Below, piece after piece: positions 24,207 to 32,073 of a DNA stretch of 36,146 nucleotides. The DNA is from Rhizobium sp. J15 (GTDB lineage Bacteria; Pseudomonadota; Alphaproteobacteria; Rhizobiales; Rhizobiaceae). The notes below the pieces were generated by a model that was not told where the DNA came from, ran no database searches, and was given only the letters and a program-made list of their open reading frames with translations. Every line of letters begins with the position of its first letter. Position 1 is the stretch's first letter. The DNA is taken from NCBI RefSeq assembly GCF_002531825.1, contig NZ_NWSX01000059.1, positions 1 to 36,146 on the forward strand, given 5' to 3'. A program made the position numbers and the translations under genes.

Positions 24207-24964
24207 AGATGCATTTTCTCGAGGCCGGCCGGCTTCGTATGCGCCGGTCCATTTACGTCCCTGGGGCGCTGAAGGAAGAAGCGATTGAATTGCCGGTTCA
24301 CGCCACCCTGATGCGCCATCCCCAAGGCAACGCGCTGTTCGATAGCGGATGCAATCCAGAGGCCGCCATCGATCCAGGCGCGCGATGGGGTGGGTTAAGC
24401 AAGGTTATGACCCCGATCTTTTCGCCAGAGCGGACGGTCGTTCATCAGTTGAAGACTCTTGCTCTCGATCCCGAGGACATAGATGTTGTGATCTGTTCAC
24501 ATCTGCATCCCGATCATTGCGGCTGCAACGCGTACTTTCGGCGCGCAACGATCCTCTGCCACGAAGCGGAGGCGCAGGCCGCCACGGCAAGCGGTGCAGA
24601 AAATCAAGGCTATCTTCGAGGAGAATGGGACCAGCCCCAGGGTTTCCAGACCTTCAATGCCGAGCATGACGTCTTTGGCGACGGGCGCATCGTCTTGCTG
24701 CCCATGCCGGGTCATACCCCCGGAATGACCGTCGCCCGTGTCGAGCTGGAAAAAGATGGTTCATTTATACTCGCTTCAGATGCTGCCCCGCTCCAGGCGA
24801 GCGTCGACACCGGTATCGCTCCGAGAAATACTTGGAACATCGAACTCGCCGCAGAGGCACTCGCTCGCCTGAAAGCTCTTCGGGAGCGGGGAGCTTCTAT
24901 CATTTTCGGCCACGACGACGCGCAATGGCAAGAGTTGCGAAAGGGTGTGGAGTTCTACGAATGA
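24203..24964 (+). CDS. Metallo-beta-lactamase-fold hydrolase, lactonase-like
   Basis: An intact 253-residue protein with the zinc motif SHLHPDH (His100, His102, Asp104, His105), MPGHTPG (His171), LASDA (Asp193) and FGHD (His237), a complete two-metal site. Overall layout resembles the N-acyl-homoserine-lactonase family (AttM/BlcC, AiiA types), which open lactone rings; activity on other lactones or esters is equally possible. No signal peptide, so cytoplasmic. The start overlaps the 2Fe-2S gene by ATGA and the stop overlaps the molybdopterin gene by ATGA (24961), so it is translated as part of the hydroxylase operon. It is the only unbroken gene of the four, and none of the flanking frames would give a working hydroxylase. 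Confidence 0.88.
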   Translation: MKMHFLEAGRLRMRRSIYVPGALKEEAIELPVHATLMRHPQGNALFDSGCNPEAAIDPGARWGGLSKVMTPIFSPERTVVHQLKTLALDPEDIDVVICSHLHPDHCGCNAYFRRATILCHEAEAQAATASGAENQGYLRGEWDQPQGFQTFNAEHDVFGDGRIVLLPMPGHTPGMTVARVELEKDGSFILASDAAPLQASVDTGIAPRNTWNIELAAEALARLKALRERGASIIFGHDDAQWQELRKGVEFYE

Positions 24965-25326
24965 GCCAGCAGGACCATTCCGTCGAGCTGCGGCCCAAAC
25001 TTGTCGGCAAGCGGGACAAGCGCACCGAAGATCCACGTCTGCTGACGGGTGTTGGTCAGTATGTCGATACATGGCGCCGCGGTATGTTGCATATCGCATT
25101 GCGACGCTCCGACCAGCCACATGCCCGAATCCTGAACATCGATGTCGGCGATGCGTTCTCGGTGCCCGGCGTCGTCGCGATCTATGACGCGAGCGACCTG
25201 GAAGGAGAGATCAAACCTGCCATACCGACCTCGCGTATGCCTGGTTATTACGCCACCCCCATATGGCCACTTGCACGCGGGAAAAGGTGGCCGTTCTACT
25301 GGATCGTGTCCCAGTACGTGGCGTAG
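24961..25326 (+). pseudogene. CoxL-like molybdopterin subunit, truncated after about 108 residues
   Basis: ATG 24961 reads MSQQDHSVELRPKLVGKRDK and RTEDPRLLTGVGQYVDTWR, then MLHIALRRSDQPHARI, the N-terminal a/b-hammerhead domain of CoxL/XdhB-type large subunits. Similarity ends after PIWPLARGK near 25284 and a stop follows at 25326. The roughly 650 residues that bind molybdopterin and hold the active site are gone. The break point joins directly to unrelated DNA and then an oppositely oriented ABC exporter fragment, so a deletion or rearrangement ended the operon here. Confidence 0.82.
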
Positions 25327-25411
25327 GTGACGGTAGGGAGTAAAGCCGAGCGCCCGCGCGTTTCATTGCGCTGTAGCGGGTGATCGGCTTTGCGGGCGGC
25401 CATCCTCATCA

Positions 25412-25868
25412 GCGGCTGGAGATAGATCAGATAACCGCCCACGGTGACAAGGATGCCGATCTGGAGTAGCGGCTCGGAGATGCTGGTCCCAACGAAACTG
25501 CCCACCGGTTCCGCTTCCGCAAAGATGATCGACAGCTCAACCCCCTCGAGCGTGGATTCCGATGGCGGCGTCTCGGCCCGATGCAGAACGCGCGCCCCGA
25601 GCCAAAGCGTGCTTTTTTCGCCCACCCAGCTTCTTTAGAGGTTGGAGGTGAATTTTATCGCGCCCTTCAACACTGCGACCGCGAGATAGAGGGATACGAG
25701 AAAGAGAAGAGACCGGTATGACGCTTGCTCGGTCGCCTCATTGACGATCCGGCGCTGGAGTTCGAGAGGCGCCGCGCCGATAACGAAAAGAGCCAGGGAC
25801 AGCCCTGCGACCAACGCCTGATGACGCCTTCCCATCAGCCAGATGAAGCCGAATAGTTCGGAGAGCAT
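25412..25868 (-). pseudogene. ABC exporter transmembrane domain fragment
   Basis: From ATG 25868 (CGGAGG about 13 bases upstream) the reading is MLSELFGFIWLMGRRHQALV, GLSLALFVIGAAPLELQRRI, VNEATEQASYRSLLFLVSLY and LKGAIKFTSNL. A shift near 25632 then leads to WVGEKSTLWLGARVLHRAET, VELSIIFAEAEPVGSFVGTS and ISEPLLQIGILVTVGGYLIY with LQPLM. This is the N-terminal membrane domain of an ABC exporter. The match stops near 25412; the rest of the membrane domain and the whole ATPase domain are absent. The cargo is unknown. Confidence 0.7.
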
Positions 25869-25954
25869 CGAATCCGTCGCGCCTCCGGTCTTTTGCGGGA
25901 CGCGGCCGGACAATTAAATCCTGGAGGGCCAGATGTTCATCGCGCACTCACGGG

Positions 25955-26098
25955 TCAGAGAGAGCGCTCGACGCGCCCGGTTCGGGAGTCGTGGGATGGC
26001 CTCACCAGTAGGACGCTCACGACCGTCCCCACCATGAGGATCAGGATGATGAGGAGAAGCCTCGACACGACGGCGTCTGCGATGACCCTGACAAACAT
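25955..26098 (-). CDS. Small single-span membrane protein (47 aa)
   Basis: ATG 26098, eight bases after GGAG, reads MFVRVIADAVVSRLLLIILI, LMVGTVVSVLLVRPSHDSRT and GRVERSL, stop at 25955. It has one hydrophobic helix (LLLIILILMVGTVVSVLLV) with a short N-terminus and a basic tail. It lies between the CBS-BON gene and the ABC exporter fragment on the same strand and may belong to their transcript. I know no named family. The clean ribosome site and helix support a real small gene. Confidence 0.55.
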   Translation of the reverse strand: MFVRVIADAVVSRLLLIILILMVGTVVSVLLVRPSHDSRTGRVERSL

Positions 26099-26137
26099 GA
26101 CGGAAACTCCAGGGACGATTTCATAGTTTGAGAGAGC

Positions 26138-26788
26138 TCACCATGCGGTAGCCAGGGTGATGTTGTTTACCACGCCGCCGACGCCGCGGATGCTTTCCGC
26201 CGCCACCCTGGCCGCCGAGCATTCCAGCTCCGTCTCGACCTCTCCCCTCAGGGTGACTGCCCCGTTGGAGACGGTCGCATTGACGATGGGGAACCTTATT
26301 TCGAACTCGGTTTCCAGGCGGCCACGAACGGCCGTCCCTAGGGCCTCGTCGCCGGAAGCAGTACACTGCCGTCGAACATCGAGAAGCGCTCGCATCAAGT
26401 CGTGACGGCTGATTATGCCGGCGAGTCTGCCGTTCGGTGTTTGATGTCGTGGGCCTGCAGGAGTTCTGCGAGCTGGCTCGCGGTTGCGCTCGGGGCGGCG
26501 CTGACGACGGGCGTCGACATCACGTCCTTGACGCGCCAGCTTCGGGCCTTCACATAGTCCGCCAGTGCATCTTCGCGGTCGCGCGTATGCGGTACCGCCC
26601 GTCTCGCCCAGGATGACGCCACCCGGCGCAGCAGGTCTCCCCGGTGACGATGCCGGTGAGCCGCCCTTCGCCATCGATGACGGGCACCGCGCCGATCTTG
26701 CTGGCGTTGACGATCTCGACGGCTTCCCTGACGTTGTGTCCCTCGTCGAGCGTCGTCACGGGGTCGTCATGATGTCTCTAGCAAGCAT
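26138..26788 (-). pseudogene. CBS-pair plus BON domain protein, frameshifted
   Basis: ATG 26788 with AAGGAG nine bases upstream reads MLARDIMTTP; a missing base near 26766 shifts to VTTLDEGHNVREAVEIVNAS, KIGAVPVIDGEGRLTGIVTG, the first CBS motif. A missing G near 26634 shifts to LLRRVASSWARRA, ADYVKARSWRVKDVMSTPVV and LAELLQAHDIKH. A third change near 26440 leads to NGRLAGIISRHDLMRALLDV, then the BON domain (FPIVNATVSNGAVTLRGEVE, VRGVGGVVNNITLATAW). CBS pairs sense adenine nucleotides and BON domains bind membranes or envelope partners. Such proteins are frequent in rhizobial microaerobic regulons, which fits the FixK-type box 53-66 bases upstream of its start. Confidence 0.8.
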
Positions 26789-26840
26789 CGCGCTGTCTCC
26801 TTTTCGATCGGACAATTACGGAGCCAACTTGTTGAGCGCA

Positions 26841-26854
26841 TTGACGTGGATCAA
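26841..26854 (-). promoter_or_regulatory. FixK/FNR-type box upstream of the CBS-BON gene
   Basis: TTGAC-GTGG-ATCAA fits the rhizobial FixK consensus TTGAY-N4-RTCAA in all fixed positions. Its centre is about 59 bases before the CBS-BON ATG (26788). It also lies in the divergent gap before the polyketide synthase gene at 27030, 183 bases away, so effects on that gene are possible but less likely. Confidence 0.7.
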
Positions 26855-27029
26855 GGCAGACACGAAGCCGCGGGAGGCATTCTTCACGCGTCGTCGTCTC
26901 TGAAGCCTTCCGACGAAGTGCGGCGTCAGGCTCGCCCGCATTGCAACTTATTGAGGATCGAGGCGTTACGGTTCGGTCTCGTCCTCGCGCGGCGTACCAA
27001 ATTCTTCCCGCGCCGTCGCAAGGAGTCTT

Positions 27030-28082
27030 ATGCAGCAACCCGTCAAGCTGGTATCCGTCGGCACCGCCGTTCCGCCACATGTCATCGACCAGCGTGACGC
27101 GGCGCGAGCCTCGCACACCGCGTTCTCATCGCGATTTGACGATTTCGAAAAGCTGGCAAGGGTGTTCGAAACCTCGGGAATTCGGCGCCGCTATGCCGTC
27201 CGGCCGATCGAGTGGTATCTCGAGACGTCGGGATGGCCCGAACGAAACCTCGCTCATATCGAGGGCGCGGGTGCAATGTTCGTCGCCGCCGCCAGCAAAG
27301 CTCTCGTGTCGGCGGGCATTGCAGCAGGCGATGTCGACACGATCGTAACCGTCTCCTCGACTGGTATTGCGACACCTAGTCTGGAAGCGAGGGTAAGCCG
27401 AGAACTGGGCTTCCGGGACGATGTCGAACGGGTTCCCGTGTTTGGCCTCGGCTGTGCCGGCGGAGTCTCTGGGCTTTCAATCGGGTCACGGCTGGCGGCA
27501 TCCCGGCCAGGCTCAGTCGTGCTGGTGGTCGCCGTCGAGACCTGCACGTTGGCATTTCGCATGGACAAGCTTACGAAGGCGAACATCGTGGCGACCGCCC
27601 TCTTCGGCGACGGGGCCGCCGCCTGCGTGGTGCGTGCTAGTGAGACCGGTCTGGCCGAGGTCGAACTTGCAGGCCAGCATACGTGGCCCGACACGCTAGA
27701 CATCATGGGATGGAGCGTCGATCCGGAGGGTCTGGGCGTGATCTTCGATCGTGCGATACCACCGTTCGCCGAAACTCATGTGCTGAAGGGCGTAACGTCC
27801 ATACTCGCCCGATCAGATCTTGCTCCTGCCGACGTTGACCGGTTTGCGTGCCACCCCGGTGGATCAAAGGTTATCACCGCCTTGGAATCGGCGCTTAAAC
27901 TAAGCCAGGGAACCCTCGACCAGGAACGTGAGGTTCTCTCGGACTATGGGAACATGTCCTCGCCAACCGCGCTGTTCGTACTCGAGAAGCTTCTTGCGCA
28001 AGGACTACCCAGGAGAACTGTCCTGACGGCGATGGGACCGGGCTTCACCCTTAGCTGCCTCTCGTTGACGGCTGCAGCATGA
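27030..28082 (+). CDS. Type III polyketide synthase (chalcone-synthase-like)
   Basis: An intact 350-residue protein with ATG 27030 six bases after AAGGAG. The catalytic Cys142 is in VFGLGCAGGVSGL, His275 in ACHPGGSK and Asn308 in DYGNMSSPT, the complete Cys-His-Asn triad. MGPGFTLSCLSL near the C-terminus is the conserved GPG-type loop. Such enzymes extend a CoA-bound starter with malonyl-CoA and cyclise the chain to pyrones or phenolics such as alkylresorcinols. Starter and product cannot be told from sequence. The stop overlaps a following ATG (ATGA at 28079) that opens only a 10-codon frame; in other bacteria this place often holds a methyltransferase, which may have been lost here. Confidence 0.92.
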   Translation: MQQPVKLVSVGTAVPPHVIDQRDAARASHTAFSSRFDDFEKLARVFETSGIRRRYAVRPIEWYLETSGWPERNLAHIEGAGAMFVAAASKALVSAGIAAGDVDTIVTVSSTGIATPSLEARVSRELGFRDDVERVPVFGLGCAGGVSGLSIGSRLAASRPGSVVLVVAVETCTLAFRMDKLTKANIVATALFGDGAAACVVRASETGLAEVELAGQHTWPDTLDIMGWSVDPEGLGVIFDRAIPPFAETHVLKGVTSILARSDLAPADVDRFACHPGGSKVITALESALKLSQGTLDQEREVLSDYGNMSSPTALFVLEKLLAQGLPRRTVLTAMGPGFTLSCLSLTAAA

Positions 28083-28304
28083 CCCGGCGATCATTCTCCA
28101 GGACGTATTAAGATCGCATCGTTTGCAGAACGAACAGGACTCGAAACAGATAGCTGACGCTGCAAAGGCTGCGATTGCCGTGGGACACCCCAAGTCGAAG
28201 GCGAGGTTGCCACCTCGCACTCGAATCCTTTCTCCTGCGTGCCGGCGTAGCTGCGGCAGTATGGCTGGTGGTAGTCGCTACCCAATCCGGTCCTCTGTCG
28301 CACT

Positions 28305-28490
28305 AGGAGGAGCGTGCCCAGCGCCAATTCTGGATTTCCGGCAAGTCTTCTCCACGCTCCCGTACGAACGCCCGGTGCTCGTCGAGCTTTGCATGCAAGG
28401 CTGCCGTCACATCTGGCACCTTTTCGGCGAGGCCGGGCACGCGCGCGATCGGTCGCGATGTCTATCTGCGTGTATCTGAACCATGCGATC
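28305..28490 (-). pseudogene. Phosphoketolase C-terminal remnant
   Basis: Minus-strand pieces in changing frames: LDR near 28485, then IDIATD, then VPGLAEKVPDVTAALHAKLD, EHRAFVRERGEDLPEIQNWR and a TAG at 28307-28305. The closing motif (L-x-EH-x-x-x-x-x-x-GEDxPEIxxWxW) is that of xylulose-5-phosphate/fructose-6-phosphate phosphoketolase. The other 700 or so residues are missing. Phosphoketolase feeds sugars to acetyl phosphate and is frequent in rhizobial low-oxygen gene clusters. With its many indels this is a relic only. Confidence 0.6.
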
Positions 28491-29041
28491 CAGCCATGGC
28501 ACTGAATGTGCATCGGCAAACAAAAGCGGATTTACAACCAACGTTGTCAGATACGTCTCCCCCAAGCGGCATTGATGTCTCGGGGCCAGTGTCTCTCGAT
28601 TACGCCTGTCATCGATCGCCGACCTCGGCAGGCCACAAGGAGTGGGAAACTTTGATCTCCTACGCACTTTGCTCATCGCTTCCCATTCCTAGCTGCATTG
28701 AAGCGTGGGGCAGAGTGACTTCAAATAGGCGCTTCAGCGGAGTCCACCGACCGAGGCACTGGATGTTCGCAACCAACTGCCGCTTTTCCGGAAGATGATG
28801 AGTTAAGGTGGCAGGAAACGGAATAAGACTGGTTGACGAGAAGCCCGGGAAAAACAACAGAAACTGGTTCGAAAGTTCTTGTTCGTTCATCAGCGCTTTT
28901 TGTTGGATTGTGAGAGCACGGATCCTGCCAACTGCTTGGTAGCAGTGCTGTATTTCGTGCTCGATAGAACCTGCGAAGCCTTGTCCTCCATCGCAGCTCC
29001 TGTCTGCTTTGAGGTGCCCGCCTGCAAGGGCTCTGTTGCAA
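28491..29041. other. Gap without a recognisable gene
   Basis: About 550 bases between two truncated genes. Frames on both strands are short and without ribosome sites. GGGCTCTGTTGCAAG at 29028-29042 resembles the tip of IS6-family elements but points the wrong way for the neighbouring sequence (see rejected items). Confidence 0.3.
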
Positions 29042-30088
29042 GATCGACTCCGACTATGTCCTGATGTACCCGGCGATCCGCCCCGGCAGCTACGTCCTCA
29101 TTTCCGTGACCGACACCGGCACCGGAATGACGTCCGATGTGATGGAGAGGGCTTTCGACCGTTCTTCACCGCGAAACCGACGGGCTCGGGAACGGGGCTT
29201 GGGCTGAGCATGGTCTACGGTTTCGCAAAGCAATCCGCAGGGCACCTGCAGCTCTACAGCGAACTTGGCGAAGGGACGACGGTGCGCCTCTTTCTTCCAC
29301 GCGCCGACGCCGGAAAGGATTCTCATCCGAACGAGCAGCGGGCTGAGGAAGCCCCGCCTCGGGGCACGGAAACTATCCTGGTGGTCGAGGACGACGCGAG
29401 AGTTCGCCGAGTGACGGTCAGCCGCCTGCAGACGCTTGCCTACTTCGTGATCGAAGCTACGAACGGGATCGACGCGTTGAAGGAGCTGGAGGCGGGGCAT
29501 GACGTAGCGCTCCTGTTCAGTGATGTGGCCATGCCGGGAATGAACGACGACGAACTGGCCCGGAATGTCCGGGAGCGCTGGCCGAGGGTGAAAATTCTCC
29601 TGACGTCGGGCTTTTCTGAACCCCATGCCGCGGACAAGGAGATCGAAGCGGGCGCCGGCTGGCTGAAGAAGCCGTACACTGCATCGGAGATGTCGACCCG
29701 TCTCAGGCTGCTGCTCGCCGCGAGGCCTAATAGCGATTCTGCTCGACAGCAGGATTTCAATTTAGAAAAATCAAACCCGAACCTCAATCGCGCTGCCGTT
29801 GCGGGGACTCATATCTTTCTTCGCGGAAGATCCCAGCCTACGTCGCCACCCAAGGTCGCTCTCCAAGAACATCAATGGTCGCCTTGTGCTCGCGACGGAG
29901 GCTCTGCAACGGGTGGTGCGGAATTTCGTTCCGAAGACGAGATCTGCGCGCAAGTCGATCAAGGAAATTGGGCTCTATGCGAAGGGCGCTCAGCGGCGCC
30001 CTTGCTGCTGAGTGTGGGCAGAGCAGTAATGTCTAGCCAATCCCGATATTCGATCACCCGACCGTCAGTCGGTCGTCGAGAGTGCTGA
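29042..30088 (+). pseudogene. Histidine kinase ATPase end plus response-regulator domain, truncated
   Basis: The reading KIDSDYVLMYPAIRPGSYVL, ISVTDTGTGMTSDVMERAFD is the G1 part of a histidine-kinase ATPase domain. One missing base near 29162 shifts to FFTAKPTGSGTGLGLSMVYG (the G2 box) and GHLQLYSELGEGTTVRLFLP. A receiver domain follows: ETILVVEDDARVRRVTVS, the phospho-acceptor Asp in LLFSDVAMPGM, LTSGFSEP and LKKPY. So this is the C-terminal half of a hybrid kinase; the sensor, dimerisation domain and His box are missing. The frame stays open to 30088, but beyond about 29740 the sequence no longer looks native, so the original stop is probably lost. Confidence 0.8.
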
Positions 30089-30701
30089 TCCCTGGAGCGG
30101 ACCATGCAGCGCGCTCCGCCGCCTGCCGTTCCGACCAGGTCTTCACCTTGCCGGAGAGGATTACCTTTCTGCCTTGGACGTCGATTCTGATTGCATCGGC
30201 CTCAAGAGCGGCGTCGCGCTGGAAAGCATCCTCGATGCGTTTCTTGACATCCACCGCCGTAATATGCGGCTTCAGCTCCACTAGGTTGGACACCCCTACT
30301 ACGCCGGCGAGATCCCGCACGGCGTCGTAGGCCGCGTTCTTTTGATATTGCCACTCGACCTCTCCCCGCAAGGTGATCCACCCTTTGAGGACCCGCACCT
30401 GCACCGAATCCTTTGGCACGGAAACGTTCCAGTCGAGCATTTTGACAGCGCGCCGGGCGATGTAGTCGTCGTCTGTTTCCTTCGGCCCGAAAATCCGGAC
30501 CTCGATATCGGCAGCTATTCCGCGCACGCCCTTGACGCGACTAACCACGCGCTCTGCGGCTTCTTTCTCCGCGTAGGTGCGCACGTGACCAGTCAGTGTG
30601 ACGATCCCGCTATCGACCGCGACGCCGATATCAGCCGCGTCGATGCTGGGCTCGAATTCCATTTCGTCGAGAATGTTCTGTCTGAGTTGAATGTCGTTCA
30701 T
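30054..30701 (-). CDS. Triple BON-domain protein (215 aa)
   Basis: ATG 30701 follows AAGGAGG by five bases and reads MNDIQLRQNILDEMEFEPSI. Three BON repeats are visible: about residues 5-70 (VAVDSGIVTLTGHVRTYAEK), 75-145 (VRVLKGWITLRGEVEWQYQK, GVVGVSNLVELKP) and 150-215 (IRIDVQGRKVILSGKVKTWS, TLDDRLTVG). BON proteins attach to phospholipids or envelope components and are often stress-induced. There is no signal peptide, as in related rhizobial copies. A perfect FixK-type box lies 59 bases upstream. It is intact and convergent with the kinase remnant; a 24-residue upstream extension to 30773 would overlap the box and is unlikely. Confidence 0.9.
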   Translation of the reverse strand: MNDIQLRQNILDEMEFEPSIDAADIGVAVDSGIVTLTGHVRTYAEKEAAERVVSRVKGVRGIAADIEVRIFGPKETDDDYIARRAVKMLDWNVSVPKDSVQVRVLKGWITLRGEVEWQYQKNAAYDAVRDLAGVVGVSNLVELKPHITAVDVKKRIEDAFQRDAALEADAIRIDVQGRKVILSGKVKTWSERQAAERAAWSAPGISTLDDRLTVG

Positions 30702-30759
30702 GACAACCTCCTTCAGGTTTGCGACGTGCCGATCGTGACAGCGCCGCAGATTTTCGTCG

Positions 30760-30773
30760 TTGATCTTCATCAA
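30760..30773 (-). promoter_or_regulatory. Perfect FixK/FNR-type box upstream of the BON gene
   Basis: TTGAT-CTTC-ATCAA is a perfect inverted repeat matching the FNR/FixK consensus. Its centre is about 65 bases before the BON start at 30701. This predicts induction at low oxygen through FixK, as in nodules. Confidence 0.8.
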
Positions 30774-30824
30774 GCACGAGAGCGACCTTGGAATTTCAGC
30801 GGACAGAACACGGTCTGCGGGCTG

Positions 30825-31010
30825 CTACTGGGTCTGCACGTCAGCGGCCACGAAGAGGCGGTGGCCGTTCCTCACGACGGTGATGAGAGCACGGGCATGC
30901 TCCTTCACGAGTATTGAGAGGAGTTGCCCGACGTCCGTCACCGGCTGCTGGTCGAGAGCGACGATAACGTCGTCCGGCTGCAGGCCGGCCTGTGCCGATG
31001 ATTGCACTGT
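30825..31010 (-). pseudogene. DegP/HtrA protease PDZ-domain tail
   Basis: Minus-strand reading SSAQAGLQPDDVIVALDQQP, VTDVGQLLSILVKEHARAL, then ITVVRNGHRLFVAADVQTQ and a stop at 30825. This is the last PDZ domain of a DegP-type periplasmic serine protease (AGLqpgDVIvalDqqPV). The match begins near 31010; protease domain and first PDZ are absent. It lies directly upstream of the BON gene on the same strand, the order seen for stress genes in other rhizobia. Nothing suggests it is expressed. Confidence 0.72.
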
Positions 31011-31402
31011 GGCGTTATAACATATTGCCAAAGTCTATTTATGGGAACTGCAGTATCGAAGCCAGAAGTGCACCTGTGTTGTGGAGTCGTTAGCGGCCGT
31101 AGCCGCGCCATGACCAATTCAAAATCAGCATCGAAGGTCACCATTCCGCCTTTAGCGTCATCACTGGCACAGATATTCCTGATACTCTGTGAAGCACATC
31201 TCGCCGCTCAGTTAGAAGCGTATAAGCGGATACGGCGGAATGGCGGGGACTCCATATAGTGCGGGATCAGGCGTTGTTACACACGTGGAACCAGGATGCT
31301 GAGCGCGAACGATTCGTACGGCGCGATGAGCCTGCGCCATTAGTGCACGTCGCGCGAGGCCCGCCGCTTTATTTGATATTCAAGAGCAACGGCACCTAAG
31401 AC
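31011..31402. other. Gap without a recognisable gene
   Basis: About 390 bases. Short frames on both strands (for example MVTFDADFELVMARLRPLTT on the minus strand at 31144) have no clear family and no ribosome site. The DegP remnant ends abruptly at its left edge, so this DNA was probably joined during a rearrangement. Confidence 0.3.
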
Positions 31403-32023
31403 TTATGTTCGAAAAGGTAATGACGCTAACGTGATATCGACGATCGACATAAGATGGGATCGCGATGCGCCATCGCGTGCGAGGGTCGACATGCCCTGCG
31501 CAACAGCCATGATGAGCCCCGCAAGCGCTACCGGATTTACGTCTGGGCCTATTTCGCCTTTATCTATGGCGTAGGAAATTCGAATCAGTAGCTGTGCCTC
31601 AAGATGGCGCCTGATGCCGGCAAGCATCTCCTGCAGATCCATCGAGTCTTGTGAACAGCTTATGACCGACGTTGCCAGCAAGCAGCCCCGAGGGGTTTCC
31701 TCTCCGGTAAACTTGGTAGCCGCATTGACAAGCAACTCGTGGACGACCTCCGTGAGCGACTTTCCGTCGCTGACCACGTCCTCAACTGCCGGCCCGCTCG
31801 CGAGATAGAGTTCGACAGCCTCCAGAAACAACCGCTTCTTGTCTCCGAAGGCGGTGTAGATGCTCGACGGTTTGACCCCGAGCGCGGTGGTCAATGTAGC
31901 GAGAGATGTCCCTTCATAGCCGTACCGCCAGAACAGCACCATTGCCTTTTGGAGAGCCGCATCCCGGTCAAAGGACAGCGGCCGTCCACCCTTCCTAGGC
32001 GTATGAAAAACGTCATCAATCAT
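31403..32023 (-). CDS. TetR/AcrR-family regulator
   Basis: An intact 206-residue regulator from ATG 32023 (MIDDVFHTPRKGGRPLSFDR). The N-terminal helix-turn-helix is AMVLFWRYGYEGTSLATLTT, ALGVKPSSIYTAFGDKKRLF, with a ligand-binding helical domain after it (TPRGCLLATSVISCS, MAVAQGMSTLARDGASRSHL). An in-frame upstream start at 32059 would run through the palindrome at 32022-32035, so 32023 is preferred. It faces the SDR gene at 32103 across an 80-base gap with two palindromes, the classic layout for a TetR repressor controlling itself and its neighbour. The inducer is unknown. Confidence 0.9.
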   Translation of the reverse strand: MIDDVFHTPRKGGRPLSFDRDAALQKAMVLFWRYGYEGTSLATLTTALGVKPSSIYTAFGDKKRLFLEAVELYLASGPAVEDVVSDGKSLTEVVHELLVNAATKFTGEETPRGCLLATSVISCSQDSMDLQEMLAGIRRHLEAQLLIRISYAIDKGEIGPDVNPVALAGLIMAVAQGMSTLARDGASRSHLMSIVDITLASLPFRT

Positions 32024-32035
32024 AGTGATCACTAT
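32022..32035. promoter_or_regulatory. Perfect palindrome, likely TetR operator 1
   Basis: ATAGTGATCACTAT at 32022-32035 is a perfect 14-bp palindrome at the start codon of the TetR gene. Binding there would block TetR expression. The half-site TAGTGAT recurs in the second palindrome. Confidence 0.65.
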
Positions 32036-32042
32036 TAAACTC

Positions 32043-32070
32043 TTGACGGCTGTGTTCAAGTCCCATAAAT
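32043..32070 (+). promoter_or_regulatory. Putative sigma70 promoter of the SDR gene
   Basis: TTGACG at 32043-32048 and ATAAAT at 32065-32070 with 16 bases between, pointing to the SDR start at 32103 and lying between the two palindromes. Confidence 0.45.
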
Positions 32071-32073
32071 GTG

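Noticed and set aside
29028..29042. GGGCTCTGTTGCAAG resembling the tip of IS6/IS26-family elements.
   Set aside because: The element body would have to extend to the right, where the kinase gene continues; no IS6 transposase is present.
31165..31185. TGGCAC followed by TTCC, checked as a sigma54 promoter.
   Set aside because: The -12 element does not match TTGC and no gene starts at a suitable distance.
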